The notes beneath the pieces were generated by a model, which was given only the letters and a program-made list of their open reading frames with translations, was not told where the DNA came from and searched no databases. Positions 9,673 through 21,556 of a stretch of DNA of 64,000 nucleotides are shown here, piece after piece. Made by a program: the position numbers and the translations under genes. Numbering within the stretch: the stretch's first letter is position 1; each line of letters begins with the position of its first letter. The DNA comes from Podocnemis expansa (taxonomy: Eukaryota > Chordata > Testudines > Podocnemididae): assembly GCA_007922195.1 (NCBI GenBank), contig ML682002.1, forward strand, positions 930,001 through 994,000. Direction: 5' to 3'.

Positions 9673-12600
9673 TTAGCCTTATTTTTGTGCAGGTAACTCA
9701 CCTACAAACAAATCATGATTTATTTATTTAGTCCCCATTCAAACCTGATCAATGGTTTATTGAAACATCAGTTTATACATTGTTCATGAACCGGTTGCAG
9801 TGGATTGCTGAGTTGTGAGACCAGTCACTAAAGTCAGATGGTATTAATGCTGCCGACACTGTCCTTCAGAAATATGGGACATGCATAATGGAGCAGCGTC
9901 CAGGCCAAATCAGAGTGTCGGTGCGACCCCGGCAATCCATCAGCATCCTAACGCAAAATGGGACATCTTTAATTCTGTATTTTAACCTAAAGTGCAGTGT
10001 TTCCAGAGACCTGATTTAGTATGGGACAGGCTATTTTTTTATTTGAATAAAGGACATTTTTTATAACATGAGACTATTGGCAACCCTACATGGCACCTTC
10101 TTCCTAATCTTTATGCACTAATTTTGCTTCTGCCGAAAATGAAATCTGATTAGCTTTCTTTTCTGAATTAAACTGGGGCCTGCAATTTGATCTTCACAAA
10201 ATGCTCACAAGAACAGGAACTCAAATATCTGTGAAAAATGTGGGCGCAACGAAGCTAACTCAGAGCAAGTTTCCGAAAACTTTTAGCAAATACTTTGTAC
10301 CCTTCTCCCAGATCTAGATACAAGGCTTAGTTTTAGTGAAACACTTTATGATCCTTGATTTCAAGGCCTTATTAGTGCAAATTTTTACTACTGTACTAAA
10401 GCCAGAGCCTATCCAAACTCAGATTTGCCTCTTGTTCTGACCAAGAGCTAAATTCTTGGCCCAGCCCATTTCCTGGAAGGTACACAGCAGGAGCCTGTGG
10501 TAACACAGCATTTTGGCAGCAACTCAATAGCCTTTGTGTGTTTGTGGGCACCCATCCATTGTGAAACCTTGGGGGACACACAGGATGGAGACTGAACACA
10601 CAAAGCACAGGGGCGGGCTGCTTCGAACTGGTGAAGAGTTGTGACTTAAAAGTATTCCCATCCAGGCTCAGGCTGTTCAGAGAAAAACCACCTGTAGTGA
10701 ATGCTTCTGTAAACAGATGGAATTGGATGGTACCCTCAGAGGTCAACCGATTCTGGCAAAAGAAACAAGGAGTCCTGTGGACAGACAAGGGGAAATGAAG
10801 GACTGTTGGCCAATAAAGAGATTCCCTAGTTTTAGCCTTGGAGTGTTCAAATCTAAAGTTACCAGGAAAGCCGGGATGGAGAAGAAGAGCTTGTTAAGGA
10901 ACAAGGATTCACACCACATAAGCATTTACAGACGTTCACCGTACTGAAGCAAACAGAGCCTAGAAACGTGAGATCCCCTGCACCACTAACTACGCAGGGG
11001 TTTATTAGCTAAGATGTGGAACCGTAAAGCTCGAAAAAGCTCATTTGCAGTAGTCAAGCCATGAATCCCTATGAGAAGCGGGTGGGAGATTGTGCCAAAC
11101 GGAGACGAGAAAAAGCTCCTGGCTATTGCCGCGACCTGGGAATCCTGGTAGAATCACGCTGCTGATTAAGAATTCCTAATCTGCATAACTCTGACAGCTA
11201 TCTGCAATGCAAATCACTAATTAAACGTGTGTCAGCTCACTGAGGGAAGATGGACCATTTACTACACAGCTTGTGAAAAATGAGAAGCCTCAAATGCAGC
11301 ACGTAGCCAGAGACCTTTTTTCCTGCAACTCTGACTTGCCTTACTACACCTTCTTCGCACACGCAGTTGGCTTGCAGCCGAGCAACCCACACCTCCCTGG
11401 GGCTGCTGCAGCCCTCTGACAGGGCCACATGTTAATCAGAGGGGCAGAAAACAATCCTTGTGGCGTTCACAGAAATAGACTGAATCAAGCTGTGGAACTG
11501 CCAAAGAACAGCAGCATTTCCAGTGAAGCAGTGAGTCCAGCACCCATTCGACTAAGCGAGAGGCCATGGCTCTGCCCTGGCCCAAGGTGCCCCAGTTCTG
11601 GAGCTGTTGCCTTACAAACAGGACAAGGCTGCTAGCCAGGCATTGCCCAGAAAGGTTCACAGATTTTAGTGCATACTGCCTTGGCCCTTGTCTCTAGTAC
11701 CAAAGAGTCTCAGAGCGCCCCTGTGACTAGGAAGTATTCTCCCCATTTTTCAGCTGAAGAATCAAGACCTGAGGCGGCAAAGTGTTAAAAAAGGACCCAT
11801 GTCCTATTTGGAAGAGTCACTTGAGAGACCAGACTGGAAGCTGTCTATCCCAGCCATCATGCCACTCACCCATGGGCACGACAGGCCCCTTTCAAAGACA
11901 AGAGCTGAACTCCCGTCCTGAAGCTCCATCCAAGACCATCCTTCTTTCCTCCGATCGTTGCTCTGGCAGCATTTGAATTTGTGAGCCTCCTGAACGCCTT
12001 GAAAGAGGCACCTTGGTGCCCCGCTACTTGGGGAAGAGGCCATCCTACATGGAGAGGCAGGCACTGGATAAGTGTAGAGCCTGGCACCAATGGCGGGACG
12101 AGGAGGGCTCGTTTTGATAGAATCAAATGACAAAGGGAGCTCAGAATAGGATGGGAGCCTCTTGGCTAGTCAGACACCTGCACCATTTGAACTGAGGCAA
12201 AGCAAGTTAACAGCCGTGCTGATGGAGAACCGCACAGCACAGACAGGTCCTTGGCATTCTCTGGTGCACGTGCACTTCAGTGCTGGTCTCGATACCCTGG
12301 TACTCCTGGACAAAGTCTGCCAGTCACACCCCATTATACACGTTCCATGCATCCCAGGCAGATGAGCCCATGAAACTCGCTCTTGCTTGGAAAATGACCA
12401 GGCGCTGCAGGCCTGGTATGCAGAGAGGAGCGATCTGTCCTCTGACAAACCCACTACCCACCACGCCTTGCTGCGCCCACTGGGTGTTTTTGCTGCACTT
12501 GGGAACGCTGTCCATTCTAGGCACTTTGCCACTGAGAAATGCACCTCAAATCGTTATGCTTTTGCTTAGTGTTCTGTGAATCCCTTGTCCCATGTGCCCA

Positions 12601-13825
12601 CCCACCCACCAATCTACTGCCCTCAGCCGCCATCCGAGCTACGCTGCAAGCTGCCTCCCTTCCGCCCGAGGGCGTGGGAACACCAATCACAGCACTCCCA
12701 AGATGCCAGTTCCCCTTACGATCAGTGCACCGCTCCCTGCTCTGCCCACGGGCTGCCAGGCTCAGCCATGCCGATCCGCAGAAGAGCAAGCCTGGGGGCG
12801 TGGGAGCAGCAATTGTTCACACAGAGAAACAAGGAAAGGATAAGATGGGGAATAAGCTGCAGTGATGCTCCCCGTTCCAAGGGGTGAGGCCCCCTTGCTT
12901 CCTGAGCCTGTGCCTTGAGCTGACGAGTTAAAGCTGAATCCCAGTTAGCGCTACGTGAAGCCATCAGAGAGGAGTCAAATTCAGCCTTGGAATAGTTTGG
13001 CCCAGAGTTATTGCTGAACAGCGCGAATTCAATTTCAACCATACTCAGAGCCATCCCCAACCTTGGTCACCCCCTACACTGACCAGCCAAAGCTCCATTT
13101 TTACTAGCCCCCAGCACCCGCAAGCTGCGTCAGCAGCACTCTGGGTGCAAGGCCCGCTCATCCCTCCAGCTGAATCCCAACGCCAGGCATCAGGGAGGTT
13201 TTAGATCAAAGCTCTGGGGGTGGCACTAACTCGTGTCAGCAGCAGCTCTCTGGCTGCTCCGCTCAGGGCCCTTTTGACAGGGCGCCTGCGGCTGGCACAG
13301 GGAATGCCAGGCTAATTTGTTGGGGCATGATGCTTCTACACCCACGTCTGGAGCAAGCACAGGAGGAGGCTCCTCACATGGGGCCCTCGCTCTTTCAAGA
13401 GCTGGGAGTGGCGGTGCGGCATTTGGATGAAGGTTTCTCATTTCTCCCAGTGGGGCAGTGCCTGCTGACCCGGTGGCGGGCTGGAACTGCTCACCCGCTG
13501 CCTCATCCTACCATGCACGCTCACAAGTCTTTGTGGCCAGGGGAAAGGGGATGGGTGGCAGCAATCCTGCACCCTAATCTAACCTGAAGACAAGCAGGAC
13601 ACCGTAAGAGGAACATTTTGCATAGCTCAGGTGCTGTTCACAGAAGATGGCCCACGGGACACAAACAGCTGGTAGTGCAGCCAGGCAGGCTTCATCCATC
13701 CTGCTGCTACCCCACCAACTCCAGCAGGAAGGAGCAGTTCACGCCATCTGAGCTTTGCACAGCCTGATGGGATTGTCCATGAAGGGGGCATGTACACACC
13801 CGTCTACAGAGAGGACACACAGCCA
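9673..13825. other. Mostly single-copy-looking DNA; no gene recognised
   Basis: A possible old DNA repeat lies around 9870-10090, where GGGACA is repeated and the end reads TTGGCAACCCTAC. A regulatory-looking cluster at 11158-11230 is listed separately. 11706-11800 resembles an antisense SINE body (CCCCATTTTTCAGCTGAAGA). 12.5-13.6 kb is locally GC-rich but without dense CpG. I found no splice-bounded exon that I could defend. Confidence 0.35.
11158..11230. promoter_or_regulatory. Cluster of homeodomain-type sites (candidate enhancer)
   Basis: Within about 70 bp there is a TGACAG site (11192-11197, MEIS/TGIF type), a perfect POU octamer ATGCAAAT (11207-11214) and TAATTA (11218-11223, homeodomain core), preceded by CTGATTAAG. 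Such packing is typical of conserved developmental enhancers in vertebrates. Function is inference only; short motifs occur by chance in AT-rich DNA. Confidence 0.3.
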
Positions 13826-14009
13826 GCCAGGTGGCATAACACTAGTGGACAGGGCACTGGCCTGACTCAGGAGATTTGAGTTCAGTTCCTGGCCTGGCAA
13901 ACCACAGCCATCTCTGTGCCTCAGTTTTCCCACCTGTAGAAATGGAGCTAAAGCTACAGACTTCCTCTGTAAAGTGCTTTGAGATCTATACAGACTGCAG
14001 AAACGTAAA
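13826..14009 (+). repeat. tRNA-derived CORE/MIR-like SINE
   Basis: The head CACTAGTGGACAGGGCACTG and a B-box-like GAGTTCAGTTCC are followed by CTGTGCCTCAGTTTTCCCAC and GTAAAGTGCTTTGAGATCTA. This order is that of the SINEs at 4.45 and 17.63 kb. It abuts the truncated hAT-type fragment at 14010. Confidence 0.7.
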
Positions 14010-14082
14010 AAAAGGAGCACGCTCTGGTGACCAAATATAAAATTGCTGGCACCTACCTGTGAGGCAATTTTGTCCACCCCAT
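14010..14082 (-). mobile_element. Truncated hAT-type element (GGACAAA family)
   Basis: AAAATTGCTGGCACCTACCT and TTTTGTCCACCCC match the reversed left half of the family at 28.05 and 49.99 kb. The other half is missing and no target duplication can be read. Confidence 0.6.
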
Positions 14083-15175
14083 CACACACAAGCCATCAAA
14101 TAGCTAACAGCCAATAACAGCTTCCAGCCAACCAATACTAGTCCATACCACTCAAACCTCTGTCTCGGAGCTGATCTCTATTGATCCTCTGGGCAGCCCC
14201 TTCTCACCTAGATCAACAGAGACAAGGGAGAGCACTGCCCACAGTGATCTAAAACTTATTACTAATCAGTTTGCACACTCCCACTGGCTCAACCATTACT
14301 CCATATATGTCCCTAGCAAAGTGTCACCAGAGCCATTTAATCCAATGCTCTTGTACAGCCTGACTAACATTATTTATTGACAATCAAAGTCCTTTCACAG
14401 ATGGGGAACAGTCCCAAAAAAGCCTGCTGCAGCTTTGAACGAGGAGGTGCGGCTTTGTTCCAACCCCCAAATGCAAATGAACTGTCTGCTGATAACAGAA
14501 CTGCTGTCCTGAACTCTGAATACGAAACCTTGCTCTCATTGGATGAGGACCTGAATTTCTGTGTTTTCTTTTACAAAGTGAATAACAAATTATGCGAGAC
14601 AGGCTCTCGTCCCATCTGGGGAACCGTCTTAAGGGTCTAATTTCCATCTTAAAGCTTCCATGTCTCTAAGTTGCCAAGTAGCCCTTGGTTACCAGCAGTT
14701 TTTCAGTAACTGAAAGGTTTGCTGCTGCTTCTGTTATCTCTAAACAAATTGAATAAAGCAGTTTCTTTCTATGCAGGCAGGCTTGAAATGCCACCCTCCA
14801 GATGTGACCGACTGGCAGGCCAGTCTATTTCCACGGTGCTGTGCAACACTACCACAACTCTCCCACTGAAGTTACAACACACCACAACATCAGCATGCAC
14901 AAACTTTTCGCTTCAAAATGGGGTCTATAATGCCAGGACAGGAGAGAGGTGAGAAGGGAAAAATCTCCCCAGATTTCCTTGATAAGTGAATCTATATTAA
15001 GCTACAGTTCCTAAAAAATTTCCTCCCTCCCCATTCAACTTATTTATAGAGCCCAAACTTCACCTTTTGGCAGGAGGTTTGTTTTGAAGAGGATTCCAAG
15101 CGAGTTACTTTACAGGAGAAAATAGGTGTTTGGTGTTCGTGTTTGGTTTCTTGGTGAAGACGGTAAAGTTGACCA
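14083..15175. other. No gene recognised
   Basis: Single-copy-looking sequence. An 87-codon plus-strand frame at about 14377-14640 has no recognisable motif and no splice context that I trust. Confidence 0.35.
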
Positions 15176-15475
15176 TTACTTGGTATGTCTTCAGTGATGG
15201 GAGCAAATTCAATTGATTTACCCAGATCAATTGAGTGGAAGTGAAGACCTGCTCAATTGATCTGGAAGGCAATTTAGCAAAGCCATCTCCATAAAAAGCA
15301 CAGCACTGCGTAGATGGGTACACATTTCCCATTGGCGTACCGCTGTAGAGACGGCGTGAAAAACGAACTTTAGGAAGTCAGCATGTTATGTAAGCTCCTC
15401 TGTGTAACTTGCATAACTCCTACCAACTGTTCCCAAAATTGCCAGTAAATGCAGATCAGGCCTCATTGTAATAGA
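15176..15475. mobile_element. DNA-element-like repeat, GGTATGTCTTCAGTG terminus
   Basis: The left end GGTATGTCTTCAGTGATGGG resembles the terminus of the 17.86, 54.56 and 59.6-kb elements. Inside are TTGATCTGG/CCAGATCAA inverted segments and a segment that matches the reverse complement of AGTTACACAAGC in the 2.55-kb repeat. The right end is uncertain. Confidence 0.45.
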
Positions 15476-15981
15476 AGGTGAAGAATTGACAAAGATTATT
15501 CAAAATTCTGGCTCTTTGGAGGGAATTTTTACATGTCTGCTAATTCCACAGAAATTAATTACATTGTCAAGATTTTTAAAACCTTTGCTTTTTTTAATTA
15601 TTCCCTTTAAAAAAATTCAAAGACTGTAAGTGAATTTTCACTATGTTGTTTATTTGACTTCTGCTCCTGGTTCAGTTCATACAGCAAAGCAAGATTGGTC
15701 AGTTATATGTTGTTTGCAGTCCATTTCACTTGCTGCTTCTTGTACCCTCCCAATAGGTATTCCTTCCAGTCCTCAAAGAACATTTTGTTTCCCAAATTCT
15801 CAAAACTTAGCTGAAACTAAAGCGCATTACAAAAACAGTCATTCATATAGAATTTTATAAAATGCTTTCCCTTTAAACAAAACTTATTATTCTTAAATTT
15901 TCTTACTGTCTATAAAACAATCAGTGATAGAGGATCAAAGAGATGGGGGAGTAGCCAGGATTCTTGTCTTGGTTATGACTG

Positions 15982-16320
15982 AGGGCATACCTACACCGCA
16001 ACAATGATGAAAATCTCCCATGGCTGGGAATCTCAAAGCATGGGTCAGCTGACTCCAGCTCACGCTACAGAGCTTCTTCAAAGCCTCTGATGAAGTGGGA
16101 TTTTCTCTCATGAAATCCCATGTGATAAATAAATTTGTTAGTCTTTAAGTGCCATGGGACTCCTTGTTTGTTTTGCTGAACTAAACTAACACGGCTACCC
16201 CTCTGGAAAAAACAACAGTGTAGATGTTCTCCTTTGGGCTGGAGCCCAAGTGTAACACAAGTGATGGTGGAGGAACAGAGAACCCAGACTTCAGCCCAGC
16301 CAGCAGTGTCTACATTGCCC
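15982..16320. mobile_element. Old DNA element interrupted by a Penelope-like tail
   Basis: The left end is GAGGGCATACCTACACCGCA and the right part contains GTGTAGATGTTCTCC and GCAGTGTCTACATTGCC. These are inverted TCTACA-type termini of a short DNA element. The Penelope-like tail at 16073-16206 sits in its middle, so the DNA element is the older insertion. Confidence 0.5.
16073..16206 (+). mobile_element. Penelope-like retroelement 3' tail, copy 1
   Basis: It contains CTGATGAAGTGGGATTTTCT, a GAAA, TAAATTTGTTAGTCTTTAAG and the end ACTAACACGGCTACCCCTCT. The same unit recurs about ten times in this window, always starting near CTTCAAAGCAT and ending near GGCTACC. Sharply defined 3' ends and truncated 5' ends point to retrotransposition. 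I assign it to Penelope-like elements from the hammerhead-like core and from general resemblance to reptile repeats. No coding region is present. Confidence 0.7.
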
Positions 16321-17627
16321 CCTTTTTTTTCCGCCCTTTGGATAATTCTGACCGTGAATTCTTACCTATCACACAAGGCAGCAGATTAAAGCAAAGGGAA
16401 AGAAGAACTTAAAGCAAAAGTAGCATATCAAACCATTGGAACTAGAATAGGCGACACATCTAGATGTATACATCCAAGCCTGTGATAGACATGGTCAACA
16501 GAGAAACTTCCACTGCAAAGACCTTATGGAAGGTATCACACTCCAACTACACAGCCAGGAATCCGATGACCCTGAAAAAAGCTGATTCTGATAACAAAAG
16601 AGAAATTGTATTGGCTACAACCCATAACCAAAGCAAGGGAACTGCCAAAGGAAAGAGAAGTTCAGAAATTCCCAGTGGGAGTAAGGGTGTGGACGGAAAC
16701 AGGAACTAAAGATGAAAGGCCTGGAGGGGAAAAAACAACCCAACATCTGTACATACTGCTCTAAGTGGTGACTGGGAAGAGACTGGCCCAGGTGCAGTGC
16801 TGCCAAGTCACCGGAAAAAGCAGATCGCTGTCACCAATTTGGGCCTCCTTTGCTTTTAACAAAAGCCACGAGCCACCACACAATCTGCAATTCAGGCGGG
16901 ACAGATGCATCAGTCAGCAGAGAGAAGGAGGAGACTCACGGTGTGGGTACATCTGCCTTCAACAAGCTGTTTGAGAAATAAGTAAAGCTGGTGCGAAAAT
17001 GCTACAGCACTTGCCATAAAAAAAATTCTGAAATAAATGTAAATGTGGGAGGTTTCCTCAAGATCTTTCAGTTTTCGGAAACTGGAATTTTAGGACTGGG
17101 GGTGTTGGAAGAGAAAACTGCCATTTTAAGACAAACATTTGTATTCAGAATAGAAAAGGCCATTTTTCATTGAATTTGTTCAAAAGATATGGACCAGCTT
17201 TTGTCAGCAAGCAAAACATAGACCAGCTCTGGCAACAAGCATGCAAGAGAGTGGCAATCCCAGCCACGTTGCAGGAGGAAGAGAAGAAGGGCTACAGAAT
17301 AAGTCAGGAACACAACAGACAGAGTGCACATGAAGAATTCATCAGAAAATATCTCCCACCCCCCTTAGTAAGAGATGGCAATACCCATCAACAGCCTGAG
17401 ACTCAGTAAGGGATGGTGGCAGAAAGCACCAAATGAAGCATTTAGACCTCTCAGGGTTAATGCAACGTCTAGTCCCGGCTGAGAGTTTTGATGAAGATGA
17501 CAGCCCCAATAGACAGCAAGAACGAGAAGCTGTCTCTCTTCTGAAGAAGAGCGACACTGAAGGCCTGCGGTCCTGCAGGGATGCTGGAGGAGTCATGCAC
17601 AGTTTTCCAAATGACAAAACGAGGATG
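16321..17627. other. No gene recognised
   Basis: Poly-T (16321-16330) borders the preceding DNA element. The rest is single-copy-looking, without recognisable coding or repeat signal. Confidence 0.35.
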
Positions 17628-17805
17628 GCCCACTGAATAGGGCACCAGCCTTGGGAGACATGGGTTCAAATCCCTGCTCTGTCACAGGTGACCATAGGCA
17701 AATCTCCAACTCAGTCTGCATGTTGGTTTCACCATCTGTAAAATGGAGCTAAGAGCATTTCCAGATCTCCCCAGGTGTTGTGAGGATGAGGGGTTCGAAG
17801 GAGAA
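17628..17805 (+). repeat. tRNA-derived CORE/MIR-like SINE
   Basis: The head GGCCCACTGAATAGGGCACC, the B-box-like GGTTCAAATCCC, the core GTGACCATAGGCAAATCTCC and the tail CCATCTGTAAAATGGAGCTA with GTGTTGTGAGGATGAGG are all visible. GGTTCAAATCC is the clearest B-box of any SINE here. Confidence 0.75.
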
Positions 17806-17858
17806 AGATACATACCCTTTTCACATTTCTGACCACACACCTTAACTAATTTCAATTG

Positions 17859-18223
17859 GTATGTCTACACTACACTAAGTTGACTTAAGCAAAGCCCTGG
17901 CCACATTTGGAGTTCATTAAACCAACTTAAGGGCTTCCTTAAGTTGACTTTATAACTCTCACTCATTAAGTTGACTTTATTAAGTCAACTTAAAGCAATG
18001 TGGCCATCTAAGCTGACTTAAGAAGCCACATGTAATAACATGTGCCTGCTTAAGTTGACTTAGTAAAGTCAACTTAAGCAAAAAACATTTTTTATTAGGA
18101 CAGTTCCTTAAGTTGACTTAATCGACTTTGTTAAGTTGACTCAAGAGAAGGATGGACTCACTAAGTCAACTTTAAGTAGACTTGAGTAAGTTAACTTAGC
18201 TTTTGTAGCGTAGACATAGACTA
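17859..18223. mobile_element. Inverted-repeat DNA element built of AAGTTGACTT units
   Basis: The left end GGTATGTCTACACTACACTA and the right end GTAGCGTAGACATAGACTA are inverted repeats. Between them, variants of the near-palindromic decamer AAGTTGACTT / AAGTCAACTT occur about a dozen times in both orientations, for example near 17877, 17940, 17968, 17984, 18050, 18066, 18109 and 18165. It has no coding capacity. The terminal motif groups it with the 54.56-kb element; the internal motif is not shared with the others. Confidence 0.65.
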
Positions 18224-20039
18224 TTTGTTAGAAACTACTGACCAAAGCCTGGATAAGGCCATGTGGTCCTGTTTTAGACAGCTACTTCAACCATGTTTTC
18301 CCAACAGATGCAAGCATCACATCCCACTGATAGTTAATTTTCCTCCAATGGAAAAGAGCAATACATCTCCTACTATAAACTCAGTTATGTTAGTGTCTGT
18401 ATTTCCCTCCACATGCTCCTTTCATTTAACCCTTCATCCCCACACATCTCATGTTGGGCGCCGGGAGAAGCTTGTAATCAACTCCTACATTCTGCAGAGG
18501 AGATGAAACATTAATAAACAACTATCAGACTGAAATGACCTCATTCACTCTTTATGTCTGGTGCTAGTGTGGGATCTATCTATTGAGGGGAATTACTAGG
18601 TCATTAGGTAAGCTGTGCGTGGAGGAGTAAGGAAAGATAACAGAAGAGCAAGGGTTCAGAAACTTCAGTTTAGTTGCTGTGAAATGCCAACGAAACCCCC
18701 AGAGAAGCTGATAATTCTGCCAGTTGCTGTTTAGTTTTTTACTTTCGCCCTTAGCAGATAGCAGAGAATTTACCTACTCAACCTCGAGTTTGTCAACCCT
18801 TGGAAATTAACTGAAGTATCTATTCCAGGATATACTGTTATCCTGGAAAAAGAACACATCCCCATGGACACACCAAAATGCCCATACTGAGAGTTAGTCT
18901 GATATGTCACCAAATGCGCACAGGCCCTTAGTCTACCACTGTATCATTTGGCCAGCCTGTCGCTGCACACTCTAACTATTGCAACAAAATGATGGTGGAA
19001 GCAACAGTCTGGAAGCCCTGACTTTATTGTTATGTAACTCAAGAATGAGCAAAGACAGCAAGCCACACAGTGTGCTGATGCAGATGACCACTCCAACTGC
19101 TGCTCTTTAGCAACAGTTTGCCTAACTGAACAAGGACAGCTAGTAAAAATTGTCCTGAACAGCACATTAAATTCAAGTACATGATTTAGTCTGAACCAGA
19201 GACACAGGAAAACAAAAAAACAAAAACCCACAACTGACACAAATCCAAAACCTATCTGCTCTGGAGAATAGGTATCCTAAAGATCTGATTTTTTATCTAC
19301 TAGCAGAAAGGGGAAAATATAGTAAAGGGTGTGATGAATGAACTACATTAATTACATCAACATAGCATATTTTATTGAAAATACTTCTTTCATATATATT
19401 ACTTTAAGAAATGAACTTCAAAATTGTAACAAAGTGCACAGCTGTTCACTTGCACAAACTGAACAGTCCCAAGTATGTTTCACATGGAAATGAAGCTCCC
19501 CATTTAAAATATTGGGGATATCAATCTCACAATTACATTCATCCAATTACTACCATTAAAAGAACAGTGTTTTCCACCAGAATTATGATGTTTGCAACCT
19601 ATATTCTTGGTAAGAATTTTTTGCCTCATAGCCCATCATTACCCAAGCCAATTTTTTTTTTTTTTGAAATATTGATTATACCACCATTTTTGTGTGATAA
19701 AATAAAGTTGAGAGAAGCCTAGTGGACAACAGATGAACTATTTAATTCATAGCCAGAGGGAAAGGATCTCACAGTTGCAGTTTATGTGACACGTATAACA
19801 GAAGAGTCCAGCAAATATGATCAGGCACTACTAAAAGCTAATTATCTGTGAGCCAAATTGGAGTTCTGGGGGGACTGATTTTGAGATATAACCAATCCAG
19901 TTATTTAAGTCAGAAAACCAGTAGTATCCGTTCAAAATCTGTGTTCTAGCTTTTACCATTTCGGAGATCTTTTGGGACAAACAAACAAACTTTCAGAAAT
20001 ATTTATAAGATGATGTACCTACAGGGTCCAATGAAGAGC
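18224..20039. other. AT-rich single-copy-looking DNA
   Basis: No gene or repeat recognised. 19340-19700 is strongly AT-rich, with poly-T at 19652-19664. A conserved noncoding element could hide here, but nothing in the sequence alone shows it. Confidence 0.35.
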
Positions 20040-20165
20040 AATGACCTACTGCGCTAGGTGCTGTACGTACACTGAGAGAAAGTCCCTGTTCCAAAGAGTA
20101 TATTGTTTAATAGTCAAGACAGGCAGAGGATAGTAGGGGAGGGAGGAAGCAAAGTTGGAAAGAGG
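20040..20165 (+). repeat. Ancient interspersed repeat (CTAGGTGCTGTAC family), copy 1
   Basis: GCGCTAGGTGCTGTACGTAC, GTCCCTGTTCCAAAGAG and GACAGGCAGAGGATAGTAGG match in order with 53.51-53.64 kb (TGTGCTAGGGGCTGTACAAA and GTAGGCAGGTGGGGGAGTA). It is an old amniote interspersed repeat, perhaps a LINE- or SINE-derived tail. I do not assign a family name. Confidence 0.55.
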
Positions 20166-20971
20166 CCCCAGTCTCTTGACTCTCAGTTCATTGCTGTACC
20201 CCCAGACCATCCTGCGTTTCTTAAGGGCTGTGAGGCCAACTGATTAAATCCTTTATTTCTTCAGGGTTCAACAAGGACATATGAATCCAGACTAGAATTT
20301 GGCTACAAACTGGCACTGGGACTTCCTTGGTTCTGAGGCAGATGCAGGCTTCACTGCATTTACCAGATTGAGGACCTGCGTGCATGGCATGCTGAGCCAC
20401 ACTGTCCTGGACGGCCCATTGGCATTAAGGGACGCAGGAAAGTTTTACACTTCCAACTCCAGAGCCGGACATGTCAGCCTTCCCTCCTTGCTACTCGTTG
20501 TTGGTCCATGTATCCCAGGATCTCCTATACCAATTCCCTTCGCTGGATTGGACATCCTTTTTGGATCAGTGGATTACTCCTAGAGTGCTTGAGGCATCTG
20601 AGCAAAGACGCAGCTCAGAAACACAGCTGGCTTGGAACGGAGCACGCAGGGCGCACGAGAACAGCTCAGCTACAAAGCAAACTAACAGCAAAGCACTGGA
20701 GAGCTGTGCTTCTGAAGCAGCCTCGTGCACGCGTTTTGAAAACCCTGCATTCAAATTCAGCTCCACACTGCTAACTTCAAATAGGCATAATCACACAGAA
20801 CAACGGAGGGAAAGCAATTTCTCGGTGAGAGGGAAAGTTCAACCTCAAGAGGTGCCTACGAGCCAAGAGGGACCAAGGCCATGATACAGCAAGGCATTTA
20901 ACCATGCACCTAACTTCAGTGTGAATGTTGGCATGTTGATGTAAATAGCTCTCTGAGCTTTAGTAGGTTCT
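20166..20971. other. No gene recognised
   Basis: Overlapping plus-strand frames of 88-137 codons occur between 20299 and 20884, but none resembles a known protein. Composition is ordinary. Confidence 0.3.
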
Positions 20972-21240
20972 AGACCAGAAAGGAGCCTATGATCTCTTTA
21001 GGTCAGTGGTTTTCAAACATTTTTTCTTGGGACCCAGTTTATGCCTGCGACCCAATAATTACATCTTCAAGCAATGCATTCCAGTCTTTTGTGACAGCAG
21101 CAGTTAGCGCCATGACCCAGTACCTGCGGGTCTGCAACCCAGTACTGGGTCTTGACCCTAAGTTTGAAATCCACGGTTTTAGGCTGACCTCCTGCATAAC
21201 AAAGGCCAGAGAATTTCACCTACCGATCCCGTACCCAGCC
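20972..21240 (-). mobile_element. CR1 LINE 3' end, antisense, cut by a hAT-type element
   Basis: ACCAGAAAGGAGCCTATGAT on the left of the hAT-type insertion, and CTGACCTCCTGCATAACAAA with GGCCAGAGAATTTCACC on the right, are the two halves of an antisense CR1 3' end. The same type of CR1 tail occurs at 25.49 and 39.34 kb. Confidence 0.7.
21004..21176 (+). mobile_element. Non-autonomous hAT-type element (TTTTCAAAC family)
   Basis: The left terminus is CAGTGGTTTTCAAACAT and the right is TTTGAAATCCACGG. Flanks CTTTAGGT (20996-21003) and TTTTAGGC (21177-21184) match at 6 of 8. Sister copy of 5615-5802. It lies inside an antisense CR1 end. Confidence 0.8.
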
Positions 21241-21282
21241 CATCACCTCTGTTTGACTGGAATACGTGGGCTCCCTCTAAGA

Positions 21283-21548
21283 CAGCAGTCGACAAACTAT
21301 AGCCCACGGGCTGTATACGGCCGACCTTAGCCTTTTATCAGGCCCTCCAGGTGGGATGAGCCAGAGTGCAGTGCCCGTTCCCTCCACCACATGGGCCAAG
21401 AGACGCCATGACTGATGCTGCTCCCAGCTCCAAGCAGCACCGCTGGGCGTCCGCTCCCCATCCCCATCCCTGCTGCCCCTCTGCCTGGCCTGCCGCAGAA
21501 TCTCAATTTCAGATTTTGTCCTCAGGCCACAAAGTCTGCCCACGCCTG
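21283..21548 (+). mobile_element. Non-autonomous hAT-type element, GTCGACAAACTATAGCCC terminus
   Basis: The left end is CAGCAGTCGACAAACTATAG and the right end is AGTCTGCCCACGCCTG. Flanks CTCTAAGA (21275-21282) and CCCTAAGG (21549-21556) match at 6 of 8. The interior is GC-rich and unlike the other hAT-type elements here. Confidence 0.72.
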
Positions 21549-21556
21549 CCCTAAGG

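Noticed and set aside
12500..13600. CpG island promoter
   Set aside because: The stretch is GC-rich but CpG dinucleotides are not dense, so it does not behave like an island.
17859..18223. CRISPR-like repeat array
   Set aside because: Units occur in both orientations with irregular spacing and lie inside terminal inverted repeats in a vertebrate context.
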